64,000 nucleotides of DNA from Cryptobacterium curtum DSM 15641 (lineage in GTDB: Bacteria > Actinomycetota > Coriobacteriia > Coriobacteriales > Eggerthellaceae): assembly GCF_000023845.1 (NCBI RefSeq), contig NC_013170.1, forward strand, positions 1,094,501-1,158,500. Reading direction: 5' to 3'. Within the stretch, counting starts at the first letter, position 1; every line of letters begins with the position of its first letter. The notes under the pieces were generated by a model. The model saw nothing but the letters and a program-made list of their open reading frames with translations, was not told where the DNA came from and did not search any database. Below are positions 17,865 through 27,636 of this stretch, in pieces. Both the position numbers and the translations under genes were made by a program.

Positions 17865-19067
17865 CTACTTGATGATTTCGGTTACGCGGCCGGAACCAAC
17901 CGTACGACCACCCTCGCGGATGGCGAACTTGAGGCCTTCCTCCATGGCGACCGGGTGAATAAGTTCGCCCTTGATCTCCACGTTGTCGCCAGGCATAACC
18001 ATCTCGGTGCCCTCGGGCAGATGAACCACACCAGTGATGTCGGTGGTGCGGAAGTAGAACTGCGGACGATAGCCGTCAAAGAACGGAGTATGGCGGCCGC
18101 CTTCTTCCTTGGTCAGAACGTAAATCTGACCCTTGAACTCAGTGTGCGGAGTAACGCTACCAGGCTTGCAAAGAACCTGACCGCGTACTACTTCTTCGCG
18201 CTTGATGCCACGCAACAGAGCGCCGATGTTGTCGCCAGCCTCAGCTTCGTCGAGCAGCTTACGGAACATCTCAACGCCGGTGCAGGTGGTCTTCTGCGTT
18301 TCGCGAATACCCAGAATCTCGAGTTCATCGCCTACATGCAGAACGCCGCGCTCGACACGACCCGTTACAACAGTACCACGACCAGGGATGGTCATAACAT
18401 CCTCGATAGCCATCAGGAAGGGCTTTTCGGTGTCGCGGGTCGGAGTGGGGATCCACTCGTCAACGGCATCCATAAGCTCCCAGATCTTATCCTGCCATTC
18501 TTTTTCGCCCTCAAGAGCCTTCAGGGCAGAACCGCGGATGATCGGAGTTTCGTCTCCGGGGAAGTCATATGAGCTAAGCAGATCACGAACTTCCATTTCA
18601 ACAAGCTCGAGGAGCTCTTCGTCGTCGACCATGTCGCACTTGTTCAGGAAGACAACGATGTAGGGCACGCCAACCTGACGAGCAAGCAGGATGTGCTCAC
18701 GCGTCTGAGCCATAGGACCGTCGGTAGCAGCGATAACCAGAATAGCGCCGTCCATCTGAGCAGCACCGGTGATCATGTTCTTGACGTAATCGGCATGGCC
18801 GGGGCAGTCAACATGAGCATAGTGACGTTTGTCAGTTTCGTATTCGATATGAGCAATCGAAATGGTAATGCCGCGCTCGCGCTCTTCAGGAGCCTTATCG
18901 ATATCCTCAAACGCGGTAAAGTCGGCATGAGCAGTGCCATGAGACCCGTCGTTGCTGGACAGGGTCTTGGAAATAGCGGCAGTCAGCGTTGTTTTGCCGT
19001 GGTCAACATGACCGATAGTGCCGATATTTACATGCGGCTTAGTACGCTCAAACTTTTCCTTAGCCAT
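17865..19067 (-). CDS. tuf: Elongation factor Tu
   Basis: EF-Tu delivers aminoacyl-tRNA to the ribosome as a GTP complex. The 400-residue protein has the G motifs GHVDHGKT at 19-26, DCPG at 87-90 and NKCD at 142-145, and the C-terminal domain with [14 protein letters not shown]. The ATG has AAGGAGG upstream. It follows tRNA-Tyr, tRNA-Thr and tRNA-Met and probably shares their promoter at 19577-19605, like the tRNA-tufB unit of E. coli. It is not in the str operon, where fusA runs straight into rpsJ. Confidence 0.99.
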   Translation of the reverse strand: MAKEKFERTKPHVNIGTIGHVDHGKTTLTAAISKTLSSNDGSHGTAHADFTAFEDIDKAPEERERGITISIAHIEYETDKRHYAHVDCPGHADYVKNMITGAAQMDGAILVIAATDGPMAQTREHILLARQVGVPYIVVFLNKCDMVDDEELLELVEMEVRDLLSSYDFPGDETPIIRGSALKALEGEKEWQDKIWELMDAVDEWIPTPTRDTEKPFLMAIEDVMTIPGRGTVVTGRVERGVLHVGDELEILGIRETQKTTCTGVEMFRKLLDEAEAGDNIGALLRGIKREEVVRGQVLCKPGSVTPHTEFKGQIYVLTKEEGGRHTPFFDGYRPQFYFRTTDITGVVHLPEGTEMVMPGDNVEIKGELIHPVAMEEGLKFAIREGGRTVGSGRVTEIIK

Positions 19068-19165
19068 TGAAATCCTCCTTCAATGTGGGCGCCTCTCTGC
19101 GGCGCTGGGAATGCGGGTTAAAAGGCTTCCTCTTTATACAGGTAAAGGGAAACCGACATATCTCA

Positions 19166-19242
19166 TGGTAGCGGTGACTGGATTCGAACCAGTGACGCCA
19201 CGGGTATGAACCGTGTGCTCTAACCAACTGAGCTACACCGCC
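19166..19242 (-). tRNA. tRNA-Met (anticodon CAT), probably elongator
   Basis: A 77-base tRNA with encoded CCA; anticodon stem CACGG/CCGTG with loop TTCATAC (anticodon CAT). The G1-U72 pair, GGCGGTG start and variable region resemble elongator tRNA-Met; it lacks the three G-C pairs in the anticodon stem expected for initiator tRNA. A lysidine-modified tRNA-Ile2 cannot be formally excluded. Confidence 0.9.
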
Positions 19243-19334
19243 ATGGGAATCAATGTGCTGAATGCTGATAGAATCCAACCAATGGCATGGTGACCCGATA
19301 CCAACAGAATCCATCAAAAACAGCGAACAGATGA

Positions 19335-19410
19335 TGGAGCCCGCGACCGGACTTGAACCGGTGACCTCTTCGTTACCAACGAAGTGCTCTACCGACTGAG
19401 CTACACGGGC
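19335..19410 (-). tRNA. tRNA-Thr (anticodon GGT)
   Basis: A 76-base tRNA with CCA. Acceptor GCCCGTG/CGCGGGC (one wobble), anticodon stem CTTCG/CGAAG with loop TTGGTAA (anticodon GGT), T arm GGTTCAAGTCC. It is five bases from tRNA-Tyr, so the two are processed from one transcript. Confidence 0.97.
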
Positions 19411-19415
19411 AAAGA

Positions 19416-19500
19416 TGGTGGGCGCGCTAGGATTCGAACCTAGGTAGGCAAAGCCAACGGGTTTACAGCCCGTCCCCATTAACCACTCGGGCACACGCCC
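19416..19500 (-). tRNA. tRNA-Tyr (anticodon GTA)
   Basis: An 85-base class II tRNA with a long variable arm and CCA. Acceptor GGGCGTG/CGCGCCC, anticodon stem ACGGG/CCCGT with loop CTGTAAA (anticodon GTA). It is the first gene of the tRNA-tuf unit; the promoter lies about 80 bases upstream. Confidence 0.97.
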
Positions 19501-19576
19501 ATCTTTATTGCTTGACTTGTGCAATTTTCAAGCTGCGTGCTTAACTGACAAGGGTCTCTTGTCAGCAAGCATAGGA

Positions 19577-19605
19577 ATAATACGCTACGACCGAAACGCT
19601 GTCAA
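19577..19605 (-). promoter_or_regulatory. Promoter of the tRNA-Tyr-Thr-Met-tuf unit
   Basis: On the minus strand a consensus -35 TTGACA (19600-19605) and -10 TATTAT (19577-19582) are separated by 17 bases. The palindromic element at 19611-19630 sits five bases upstream of the -35. Confidence 0.85.
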
Positions 19606-19610
19606 CGGGC

Positions 19611-19630
19611 GACACGCCCCCGGGCGTATC
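19611..19630. promoter_or_regulatory. 20-bp palindrome upstream of the tRNA-tuf promoter
   Basis: GACACGCCCCCGGGCGTATC is a nearly perfect palindrome (half sites GAYACGCCC, two-base centre). Almost the same 20 bases occur upstream of rpsL (47307-47326) and rplB (37611-37630). Probably a regulator binding site; the regulator is unknown. Confidence 0.6.
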
Positions 19631-19686
19631 TTCATCGTTCCTTCGTTCATGCAGGTAGATAAAGAATAACCACGCAGCAAAGGAAG

Positions 19687-21249
19687 TTACTTCAACTGCG
19701 CTTCATAACGATCAAATTCATCAAGCACACTTTGCTCGGGAGTAGCGGTAACAAGCGACACCACTACAAGTGCCACCAGTGCCAAAACGAAGGCCGGAAG
19801 GAGCTCGTACACACCAAATACCCCACCGAGTGGCTTGATGAACGTATGCCAGATCAACACCGTGGCCGCACCCGTGATCATACCCGCAAGCGCACCCTGT
19901 TTAGTCGTGCGCTTCCAATACAAACTCGCCAGCATTAACGGACCAAAGGAAGCACCAAAACCAGCCCACGCATACGACACCACCTGGAAGATCGATGAAT
20001 CCTGGTCGAGTGCAATCACAATACCAAACAGCAATACAACCACAAGCGTAATACGGGCAACGATCATCACTTGTGTGTCAGTAGCATCGCGACGAATAAG
20101 CCCACGATAGATATTTTCCGCGACGGCCGAACCCGATATCAGCAAATACGACGAAGATGATGACATCGATGCCGCAAAAATGCCCGATACCACTAACCCA
20201 CAGATAAATGAGGGAAGAATCATCTGCGACAGAATAATAAAGATACTCTCGGCAGCCGATTGCGTCAGAAAAACACCTGGCAGTACCGCACGACCAACAA
20301 GCCCGATGCAAAGCGCGCACGCCATGGAAACCACGCACCATACCGTTGCAATGCGACGTGACATCTTAATATCGTCAGCACTTCGAGCACTCATAAACCG
20401 CACGAGCACCTGCGGCATGCCGAAATACCCTAAACCCCATACCAGTCCGGACACAATCGTAATGAGTCCGTAGTCCTTTGCATCGCCGAACTGCGGAATG
20501 GAATCAACTACCTGCTGTAAGCCATTTGTATCAAGTATGGGAGAGGCTGTTTGCGTCCCCGAAAGAAAACCGGGTATTTCTTTAAGAAAGGCCACCGTGT
20601 TTTCAACACCACCCGCCTGCACAACCGAGCCCACAAAAACAATGGCAAGTGCACATATCATGATAGTGCCCTGCACGAGGTCGGTTGTGGAAACAGAAAG
20701 GTACCCCCCAACGAAAGTATACAAGAACACAATAAGCGCACCGAGCACCATCATCGTGGCGTAGTCAAGACCGAATAGCGTGGTGAACAGCTTGCCAACT
20801 GCCACAAAACAGCTGCCGACATAAATGCTGAAGAATACGATAATGATCAGCGCCGCAATGGTCATCAGAGTGTTCTTGTGATCGTGAAAACGGTTTGAAA
20901 AGAAGTTCGGCAGCGTAATTGCGTTACCCGCAACTTCTGAATACACTCGCAGTCGTCGGGCAACAAGTAGCCAGTTCAGATAGGTGCCAATCGCCAGCCC
21001 AATAACCGTCCAGAGGACCTCTGATGCGCCCGTAAAATACGCCACGCCCGGTATACCCATGAGCAGCCACCCAGACATGTCGCTTGCTTCAGCCGATAAA
21101 GCTGTTACCCAAGGCCCCAAAGAACGACCACCGAGAAAATATGCCTCGGTAGATTTATTGGCACGTTTCGCGTATACGAAACCAATGATCACCACTGCAA
21201 TAAAGTAGATGAGCATTGCGAACAATACCCAAAAGTCGCTCTTAACCAT
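19687..21249 (-). CDS. putP: Sodium/proline symporter PutP (SSS family)
   Basis: Imports proline with sodium. The 520-residue protein has the expected ~13 membrane segments and the PutP pattern RSLGPWVTALSAEASDMSGWLLMGIPG, followed by LNWLLVARRLRVYSEVAGNAITLPNFFSNRF and a C-terminal GALAGMITGAATVLIW. The ATG at 21249 gives MVKSDFWVLF; an open frame of 56 more codons upstream does not look coding. It is transcribed alone. Other SSS substrates are possible, but the similarity to PutP is strong by eye. Confidence 0.88.
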   Translation of the reverse strand: MVKSDFWVLFAMLIYFIAVVIIGFVYAKRANKSTEAYFLGGRSLGPWVTALSAEASDMSGWLLMGIPGVAYFTGASEVLWTVIGLAIGTYLNWLLVARRLRVYSEVAGNAITLPNFFSNRFHDHKNTLMTIAALIIIVFFSIYVGSCFVAVGKLFTTLFGLDYATMMVLGALIVFLYTFVGGYLSVSTTDLVQGTIMICALAIVFVGSVVQAGGVENTVAFLKEIPGFLSGTQTASPILDTNGLQQVVDSIPQFGDAKDYGLITIVSGLVWGLGYFGMPQVLVRFMSARSADDIKMSRRIATVWCVVSMACALCIGLVGRAVLPGVFLTQSAAESIFIILSQMILPSFICGLVVSGIFAASMSSSSSYLLISGSAVAENIYRGLIRRDATDTQVMIVARITLVVVLLFGIVIALDQDSSIFQVVSYAWAGFGASFGPLMLASLYWKRTTKQGALAGMITGAATVLIWHTFIKPLGGVFGVYELLPAFVLALVALVVVSLVTATPEQSVLDEFDRYEAQLK

Positions 21250-21365
21250 GGGAACCACTTTCCGAAAAGGTTTGCAATGGCATCGGATTATACCGTTATT
21301 CGTACCAATACTGCGAGCAAAGAGCTTTAGAATATGCAAGAAGTTCTTCATTGAAAGGAAGCGGT

Positions 21366-22655
21366 ATGCCCTATACCGATATGACTGATGTAGCACTACA
21401 AAACGCGCTTGTAACACAGCAAAGCCGTCTTCAAGCCTTTACTCAACGCGAGCTTTCGTTGAATATGGCGCGTGGTAAACCGTCATCTGCGCAGCTTGAT
21501 CTGTCCTTAGCACTGCTTGATACGCTTTCCTCCACGTCTGATTACTATGCCGAAGATGGCACCGATTGCCGCAATTATGGCGTACTCTACGGATTGCCCG
21601 AAGCACGTCGTCTTATGGCAACACTGCTTGACGACGACCCTGAGCATGTCCTTGTCGGTGGTAATTCAAGCCTGAGTATCATGTACGACCTGTTAGCTGA
21701 ATTCTGGCTGTTTGGCACTTTGGGTAGCGCACCCTGGAACACCCTCCCAAAAGTAAAATGGCTCTGCCCCGTTCCTGGTTACGATAGACACTTTGCCATC
21801 ACCGAATCGTTTGGCATGGAAATGATTCCCGTACCATTGAGTGATGACGGCCCCGACATGGATCTTGTTGAGACACTTGTTTCCGATGATGACACCATTA
21901 AAGGCATCTGGTGTGTGCCCACCTATTCCAACCCCTCAGGCATAACCTATTCCGATGACACCGTGCGCCGATTAGCCGCCATGAAATGCGCTGCGGAAGA
22001 TTTTCGCATTCTGTGGGACAACGCCTACTGCGTTCACCATTTGTTTGATGAAACGGATACACAAGAACACGTCCTTGATATTGCACGAACTTGCCTGCAA
22101 GCAGGTAACCCCCATCGCGCCTGCAAATTTGCCTCTACCAGCAAGATAACGTTTCCTGGTGCAGGCATCGCAGCTATGGCAGCAAGCGAGCAAGTTTTGG
22201 CTGAGGTGGCATCCCATATGGGCGTGCGTACGATCGGCTACGACAAGCTCAATCAGCTTCGTCATGTGCGTTTTTTGCAAGATGCGCACGGTATTGCCAC
22301 CCATATGAGCAAGCACGCCGCCCTTATTCGACCTAAGTTTGAACTTGTGTGGTCGATGCTTGAAAACGGCCTGAAAGACACCGATTGCACGTGGACCAAG
22401 CCACGCGGGGGCTACTTTATTTTGTTTCAGGGGCCACAGGGTACCGCACACCGTATCGTAGAACTGGCAGCAAGCGCTGGCGTGAAGCTAACGGCGGCCG
22501 GTGCCCCCTTCCCCTTAGGTATCGATCCAAATGATGCGTTTATACGCCTTGCTCCTACCCTACCAACTGAAGATGAACTGAAGAGCGCTCTTGAAGTTTT
22601 TATCTGCTGTGCGCAGATTGCCTGTATCGAAGCAGAACTCGCGCAACGCGCATAG
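21366..22655 (+). CDS. PLP-dependent aminotransferase, MocR-like/aspartate aminotransferase subgroup Ic
   Basis: A fold-type I aminotransferase of 429 residues. It has the internal-aldimine Lys260 in FASTSKITFPGAG, the N of YSNPSG (189), D218-N219-AY, and an N-terminus (LNMARGKPSSAQLDLS) typical of the actinobacterial group in which a subgroup Ic aspartate aminotransferase was characterised. Substrate is therefore probably aspartate/2-oxoglutarate, but this is inference. The ATG at 21366 follows AAAGGA at good spacing and is preferred over a TTG 15 bases upstream. It is divergent from putP. Confidence 0.82.
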   Translation: MPYTDMTDVALQNALVTQQSRLQAFTQRELSLNMARGKPSSAQLDLSLALLDTLSSTSDYYAEDGTDCRNYGVLYGLPEARRLMATLLDDDPEHVLVGGNSSLSIMYDLLAEFWLFGTLGSAPWNTLPKVKWLCPVPGYDRHFAITESFGMEMIPVPLSDDGPDMDLVETLVSDDDTIKGIWCVPTYSNPSGITYSDDTVRRLAAMKCAAEDFRILWDNAYCVHHLFDETDTQEHVLDIARTCLQAGNPHRACKFASTSKITFPGAGIAAMAASEQVLAEVASHMGVRTIGYDKLNQLRHVRFLQDAHGIATHMSKHAALIRPKFELVWSMLENGLKDTDCTWTKPRGGYFILFQGPQGTAHRIVELAASAGVKLTAAGAPFPLGIDPNDAFIRLAPTLPTEDELKSALEVFICCAQIACIEAELAQRA

Positions 22656-22977
22656 CATCGAATAAATCGACACTAAGCCTGAGCAGCCCCTAGCGCACAT
22701 CAGTGGTTGTGTCCACTCCACAGCCTGAACCGCTCCTGAGCCCTTCTATTCTTGTGCTCAGTTACGTTCCTAAGCTCAACACTCTATAGTTCGAAGGACC
22801 TATGGTTCGTGTAATTTGTGCTTACCTATTGCTCGAAACGATACGAATGCCTCCGTTCTCCCAAAAGGCAGTACGGAGGCATTCTTTACTATCCAGAAAA
22901 GCTGTTTCCACAGTACAAACAGCAGACACTTTACGATACGGCTTGCTACGATAAACCCTTCAAGCCGTGTACATCAT
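22656..22977. other. Convergent spacer, 322 bases
   Basis: No gene is seen. The only clear element is the strong hairpin at 22845-22887. The stretch before it (22700-22820) holds short words repeated around GCTC and CCTATGGTTC but no convincing structure. Confidence 0.5.
22845..22887 (+). terminator. Terminator after the aminotransferase
   Basis: GAATGCCTCCGT at 22845-22856 pairs perfectly with ACGGAGGCATTC at 22873-22884, followed by TTTACT. It lies between two convergent genes and may serve nifJ from the other side as well. Confidence 0.8.
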
Positions 22978-25900
22978 CTACGATTCAGCGTAGAGATCCT
23001 TCATCCTTTCAAGATGGCGCCAGCGTTCCATTGCAGCCTGTTCATTGCGTTCGAATAGCTCTTCGGCTCTCTCGGGGAACTCACGAGTAAGACGACTATA
23101 GCGCGCTTCATTCATCAAGAATTCGCGATACCCACCTTCTGGCGCTTTCGAATCGAGCGTGAACTTTTTACCAGCTGGTGCTGATGGATTGAAACGGAAC
23201 AAGTTCCAATAGCCGCAATCGACAGCGTGCTTCATTTCCACATGGCAGTTCTTCATGCCACCCTTAATTGAATGCATCTCGCACGGCGAATAGCCCACAA
23301 TCAGCGACGGACCAGGGTATGCCTCAGCTTCAAGAATGGCTTTGATGGTCTGTGCTGGCTTGGCACCCATAGCCACCTGAGCAACATAGACATAGCCGTA
23401 ATCAATAGCCAGTTCAGCCAAGCTCTTCTTTTTAATATCTTTGCCTGCTGCAGCAAACTGAGCAACCTGACCGATGTTTGACGCCTTTGATGCCTGACCG
23501 CCCGTGTTGGAATACACCTCGGTATCAAACACGAAGACGTTGACGTCCTCGCCTGATGCGAGCACATGGTCTAAGCCGCCGTAGCCGATATCGTATGCCC
23601 AGCCGTCGCCACCAAAGACCCACACGCTCTTCTTGGTGAGAAATTCTCGATGCTCAAGCGTTTGACGCGCAAGCTGACCGAGGTTGCTATCAGCATTCTG
23701 AACCATTTCAAGTTCGGCAATATAGGCTGCCGCTGCTGTTTTTGATTCATCCGCAGAATCGCGTGCTTCCAACCAGGCCTGTGCGGTTTGCGCGAGTGCT
23801 TCAGATGCATCAGGTGCCAAGACGATTGCTTCAGCGCGAGCGGCTTGTTCGCGACGCACCGCTTCGTGGCCCATAAGCATGCCGTAGCCAAACTCGGCGT
23901 TGTCTTCGAACAGCGAATTTGACCAGGCTGGCCCATGACCGTTGGCATCGGTTGTATACGGAGAAGTGGCTGCTGGATTACCCCAAATAGACGAGCAGCC
24001 GGTTGCGTTAGCGATATACATACGGTCGCCAAAGAGCTGCGTGACCAGACGAGCATATCCCGTTTCCGCGCAGCCTGCACAGGCACCCGAGAATTCAAGA
24101 AGCGGCTTCTTAAACTGGCTGTCTTTAACTGACGTTCCTTCTATTTCTGGTTTAGCGGCAACCTTATCGACGCAGTAATCAAATACTGCCTGCTCAGCCA
24201 GCTCTTCTTCAACAGGTACCATCGACAACGCATCGGTGGGACATTGCGTTACGCACACTTCGCATCCCATGCAGTCAAGCGGCGAAACGGCAAGCACATA
24301 GGTGAGCCCCGCTGCCTTCTTTCCCTTTGCGGGAATGCCCTTAGTGTGAGTGGGTGCACCCGTCAGTTCGGCTTCGGTTAGGGCAAAGGGTCGTATTGTT
24401 GCATGCGGGCAGACGAATGAGCAGTTGTTGCACTGAATGCAGGTGTCAGCATCCCATCGGGGAACCGAAACGGCTACCCCGCGCTTCTCGTACGCAGCCG
24501 CGCCGAGCGCATACTGTCCATCAGCATGATTGGCAAACGCGGATACCGGAAGTGAATCGCCTTCCATACGACCAACCGGTTGCATGATTCCTTCGACCAT
24601 TCTAACAAGCTGCGGATTGCCCGCGAGTTGTGGCTTTTCGGCCATATCAGATGCGTCAGCCCATGCCGCGGGCACATCAAGGTGTTGGTAGGCAGTTGCT
24701 CCGGCATCAATTGCCCGATGGTTCATATCGACAACGTCTTGGCCCTTTTTCAGGTATGAACGCGTGGCAGCATCTTTCATGTAGCGAATAGCATCTTCTT
24801 GCGGCAGCACTCCTGCGAGTGAGAAGAATGCTGACTGCAGAATAGTGTTTGTGCGCTTACCCATACCGATCTCACGCGCTAAATCGATGGCGTTGATCGT
24901 ATAGAGCTGCACATTATTGCGCGCAATATAGCGCTTTGCTTTTGCACTCAAGTGTTCCGCAAGCTCTTCGGGAGTCCACTGACAGTTAACCAGGAAAATA
25001 CCGCCCGGCTTGACGTCGTAGACCATCGGAAAGTCTTTGATTACATAGCTGGGATTATGGCACGCGACAAAGTCAGCCTTATTAATGTAATACGGACTAC
25101 GAATCGGTGAAGCGCCAAAACGCAGATGACTGATTGTCGTACCGCCTGTTTTCTTCGAATCATATTGGAAATAAGCCTGCACATACTTGTCAGTATGATC
25201 GCCAATAATTTTGATTGAGTTCTTGTTCGCGCCAACAGTTCCGTCGCCGCCCAGTCCCCAGAATTTGCATTCGATCGTACCGGGAGCTGCCGTACTGGGG
25301 CAGTCAGCATCTTCAGGCAACGACAAGTGCGTCACATCATCGACGATACCCACCGTAAATTCCGGCTGCGGCTTGTCTTTTTCAAGCTCACGGAAAATCG
25401 CAAAGGCCGATGCAGGGGGTGTGTCCTTCGACCCCAAGCCATAGCGTCCGCCCACCACAATCTTATCGGTTACACCTTCGCGCATAAGGGCATTAACAAC
25501 ATCGAGATACAGCGGTTCGCCCACCGAACCCGGCTCTTTTGTGCGATCCATGACGGCAATTTTTTTGACTGTTGCGGGCAGAGCCTCCACAAACTTCGCT
25601 GACACAAAGGGGCGATAGAGCCGCACCTTAACAAGCCCAACTTTTTCGCCTTGAGCGCACAGGTAATCAATAACCTCTTCGATAACATCGCAGAACGAAC
25701 CCATCGCCACAATGACACGATCAGCATCAGGCGCACCATAATAGTTGAACAGCCCATAATTGGTACCCAGTCGGTCGTTAACCTTTTGCATGTATTCTTC
25801 GACAACCGCTGGCAGTGCATCGTAGACACCATTGCAAGCTTCACGATTTTGGAAGAAGATATCGCCATTTTGATGGCTGCCACGCATCGAAGGATGCTCA

Positions 25901-26529
25901 GGATTGAGGGCATGATCGCGAAAAGCACGAACCGCTTCCATATCGCACATTGCTGCCAAATCATCGTAATCCCATACGGCAACCTTTTGCACTTCGTGCG
26001 ATGTGCGAAAGCCGTCAAAGAAATTCAAAAACGGAATACGGCCCTTGATGGCGGCGAGATGCGCAACGGCCGATAGGTCCATTACTTCTTGCACGTTGCC
26101 TTCGGCCAACATTGCAAAACCCGTTTGACGACACGCCATAACATCGGAATGATCGCCAAAAATGTTCAGCGCATGGGTAGCCACCGTACGGGCACTCACA
26201 TGGAAAACACTTGGCAGCTGCTCGGCGGCAATCTTATACATATTGGGAATCATGAGCAGCAGACCCTGAGAAGCAGTATATGTCGTCGTAAGAGCACCGG
26301 CGGAAAGTGATCCATGTACGGTGCCAGCAGCGCCACCTTCCGACTGCATTTCACAAACACGTACCGTAGTGCCAAAGATATTCTTTTTACCTTGAGCGGA
26401 CCATATATCGACATAGTCAGCCATGGGACTCGATGGGGTAATCGGGTAAATACCCGCCACCTCGGTGAATGCGTAGGAGACATACGCTGCCGCGTTGTTG
26501 CCATCCATCGACTTAAATTCTCGTGCCAT
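22978..26529 (-). CDS. nifJ: Pyruvate:ferredoxin (flavodoxin) oxidoreductase
   Basis: Oxidises pyruvate to acetyl-CoA and CO2, reducing ferredoxin or flavodoxin; central to anaerobic energy metabolism. The 1183-residue single-chain enzyme has all domains in order: N-terminal pyrimidine-binding domain (VAYAFTEVAGIYPITPSSPMADY in outline), the gamma-like domain around GLGGDGTVGANKNS, two [4Fe-4S] ferredoxin motifs (CIQCNNCSFVCP and CMGCEVCVTQCP), and the thiamine-diphosphate domain with GDGWAYDIGYGGLDHV and NTGGQASKAS. AAGGAG precedes the ATG. Monocistronic. Confidence 0.97.
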   Translation of the reverse strand: MAREFKSMDGNNAAAYVSYAFTEVAGIYPITPSSPMADYVDIWSAQGKKNIFGTTVRVCEMQSEGGAAGTVHGSLSAGALTTTYTASQGLLLMIPNMYKIAAEQLPSVFHVSARTVATHALNIFGDHSDVMACRQTGFAMLAEGNVQEVMDLSAVAHLAAIKGRIPFLNFFDGFRTSHEVQKVAVWDYDDLAAMCDMEAVRAFRDHALNPEHPSMRGSHQNGDIFFQNREACNGVYDALPAVVEEYMQKVNDRLGTNYGLFNYYGAPDADRVIVAMGSFCDVIEEVIDYLCAQGEKVGLVKVRLYRPFVSAKFVEALPATVKKIAVMDRTKEPGSVGEPLYLDVVNALMREGVTDKIVVGGRYGLGSKDTPPASAFAIFRELEKDKPQPEFTVGIVDDVTHLSLPEDADCPSTAAPGTIECKFWGLGGDGTVGANKNSIKIIGDHTDKYVQAYFQYDSKKTGGTTISHLRFGASPIRSPYYINKADFVACHNPSYVIKDFPMVYDVKPGGIFLVNCQWTPEELAEHLSAKAKRYIARNNVQLYTINAIDLAREIGMGKRTNTILQSAFFSLAGVLPQEDAIRYMKDAATRSYLKKGQDVVDMNHRAIDAGATAYQHLDVPAAWADASDMAEKPQLAGNPQLVRMVEGIMQPVGRMEGDSLPVSAFANHADGQYALGAAAYEKRGVAVSVPRWDADTCIQCNNCSFVCPHATIRPFALTEAELTGAPTHTKGIPAKGKKAAGLTYVLAVSPLDCMGCEVCVTQCPTDALSMVPVEEELAEQAVFDYCVDKVAAKPEIEGTSVKDSQFKKPLLEFSGACAGCAETGYARLVTQLFGDRMYIANATGCSSIWGNPAATSPYTTDANGHGPAWSNSLFEDNAEFGYGMLMGHEAVRREQAARAEAIVLAPDASEALAQTAQAWLEARDSADESKTAAAAYIAELEMVQNADSNLGQLARQTLEHREFLTKKSVWVFGGDGWAYDIGYGGLDHVLASGEDVNVFVFDTEVYSNTGGQASKASNIGQVAQFAAAGKDIKKKSLAELAIDYGYVYVAQVAMGAKPAQTIKAILEAEAYPGPSLIVGYSPCEMHSIKGGMKNCHVEMKHAVDCGYWNLFRFNPSAPAGKKFTLDSKAPEGGYREFLMNEARYSRLTREFPERAEELFERNEQAAMERWRHLERMKDLYAES

Positions 26530-26779
26530 TACCCTCTCCTTCAGAAAGACGCCCTACTCTGCCACCTACAGACAGGAATAGCGCCCATGCCTCTCTCTCG
26601 TATCTCAAATCCTATCACGCAGGCAGCCGACACGCGCCGAGCGATATACCACGGCGCTCGCCATCGGTGAATGGGGTATTTCTTGAAATATCGGTGAAGG
26701 AGTCGGCACGATCCATACGTACTAAGCTTGCAGATGAGCCAGCGGCACACCTGCAAGCCATACCGTTAAGCAACCTGGT

Positions 26780-27409
26780 CTACAGGCCAAGCTTTTCGAC
26801 GACATCGTCGAATACGACCTGCTGATCGCGGTCGCCATCGATTTGCACGAGCAGGTCGCTGCCTCGATAGTAATCGATAAGCGGTGCCGTAGACTTCTCA
26901 TATACCTCAAGACGATTACGAACTGTCGCTTCGTTGTCATCAGCGCGCTGATACATGTCGCCACCGCACACCGGACACTGTGCACCGTCGGCAGTTGATC
27001 CAATATGCCCACACGACGAACAGGTACGACGAGAGGTCAGGCGACCCACGATTACCTCAGAGTCAACGTCAATAAGCAAAGCGGCATCAAGAGGACGAGA
27101 AAGTGAAGCGAGCATGCCGTCGAGAGCAACCGCTTGAGTTGTGGTACGAGGAAACCCGTCTAAGATGACACCAGCAGTAGTATCAGGCTGCTGAATTCGT
27201 TCCTTCATGAGGTCAATAATCAAATCGTCGGGAACCAAATCGCCCGCATCCATATAGGTTTTTGCCTTGACGCCAAGTGGCGTCTGATCGCGCACGGCTG
27301 CACGGAGAATATCACCCGTTGAAATATGGCAGAGGCCGAATTTCTCCACGAGCTTTGCTGCCTGTGTGCCCTTACCTGCACCCGGAGCACCCAACAGAAC
27401 GATGTTCAT
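26780..27409 (-). CDS. adk: Adenylate kinase
   Basis: Interconverts 2 ADP with ATP and AMP. The 209-residue protein has the P-loop GAPGAGKGTQ (8-17), the AMP-binding segment HISTGDILRAAV, GFPRTTTQA, and a long LID with four cysteines (CSSCG and CPVCGG), so it is the zinc-LID form. In relatives adk directly follows secY; here it lies 1.3 kb downstream with a cupin gene on the other strand between them. Confidence 0.96.
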   Translation of the reverse strand: MNIVLLGAPGAGKGTQAAKLVEKFGLCHISTGDILRAAVRDQTPLGVKAKTYMDAGDLVPDDLIIDLMKERIQQPDTTAGVILDGFPRTTTQAVALDGMLASLSRPLDAALLIDVDSEVIVGRLTSRRTCSSCGHIGSTADGAQCPVCGGDMYQRADDNEATVRNRLEVYEKSTAPLIDYYRGSDLLVQIDGDRDQQVVFDDVVEKLGL

Positions 27410-27636
27410 AATCGATTCCTTTCATTACTGCGCAACGGTTCGGATTTTACCAAAGCAGCGCGCCCGCAGATTCGAGGAGCGGTGAACGTCACGCCACCGT
27501 CATCGAAGGGGTATCTCACACCGCTGGTGTTTGCACCCCGCAAATAACTGTTTCGTTGTCAAAGCAACATGACCAATGTGAAAAACGCGCTACTATCATC
27601 AATGAGAAATAAATACGACAGGCAGGTGATTTATCT

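Noticed and set aside
19166-19242. Initiator tRNA-fMet
   Set aside because: The anticodon stem lacks the three consecutive G-C pairs and the 5' end pairs as G1-U72, unlike an initiator.
22978-26529. NifJ as a nitrogen-fixation gene
   Set aside because: The symbol is historical; no other nif genes are present and the enzyme fits pyruvate fermentation.
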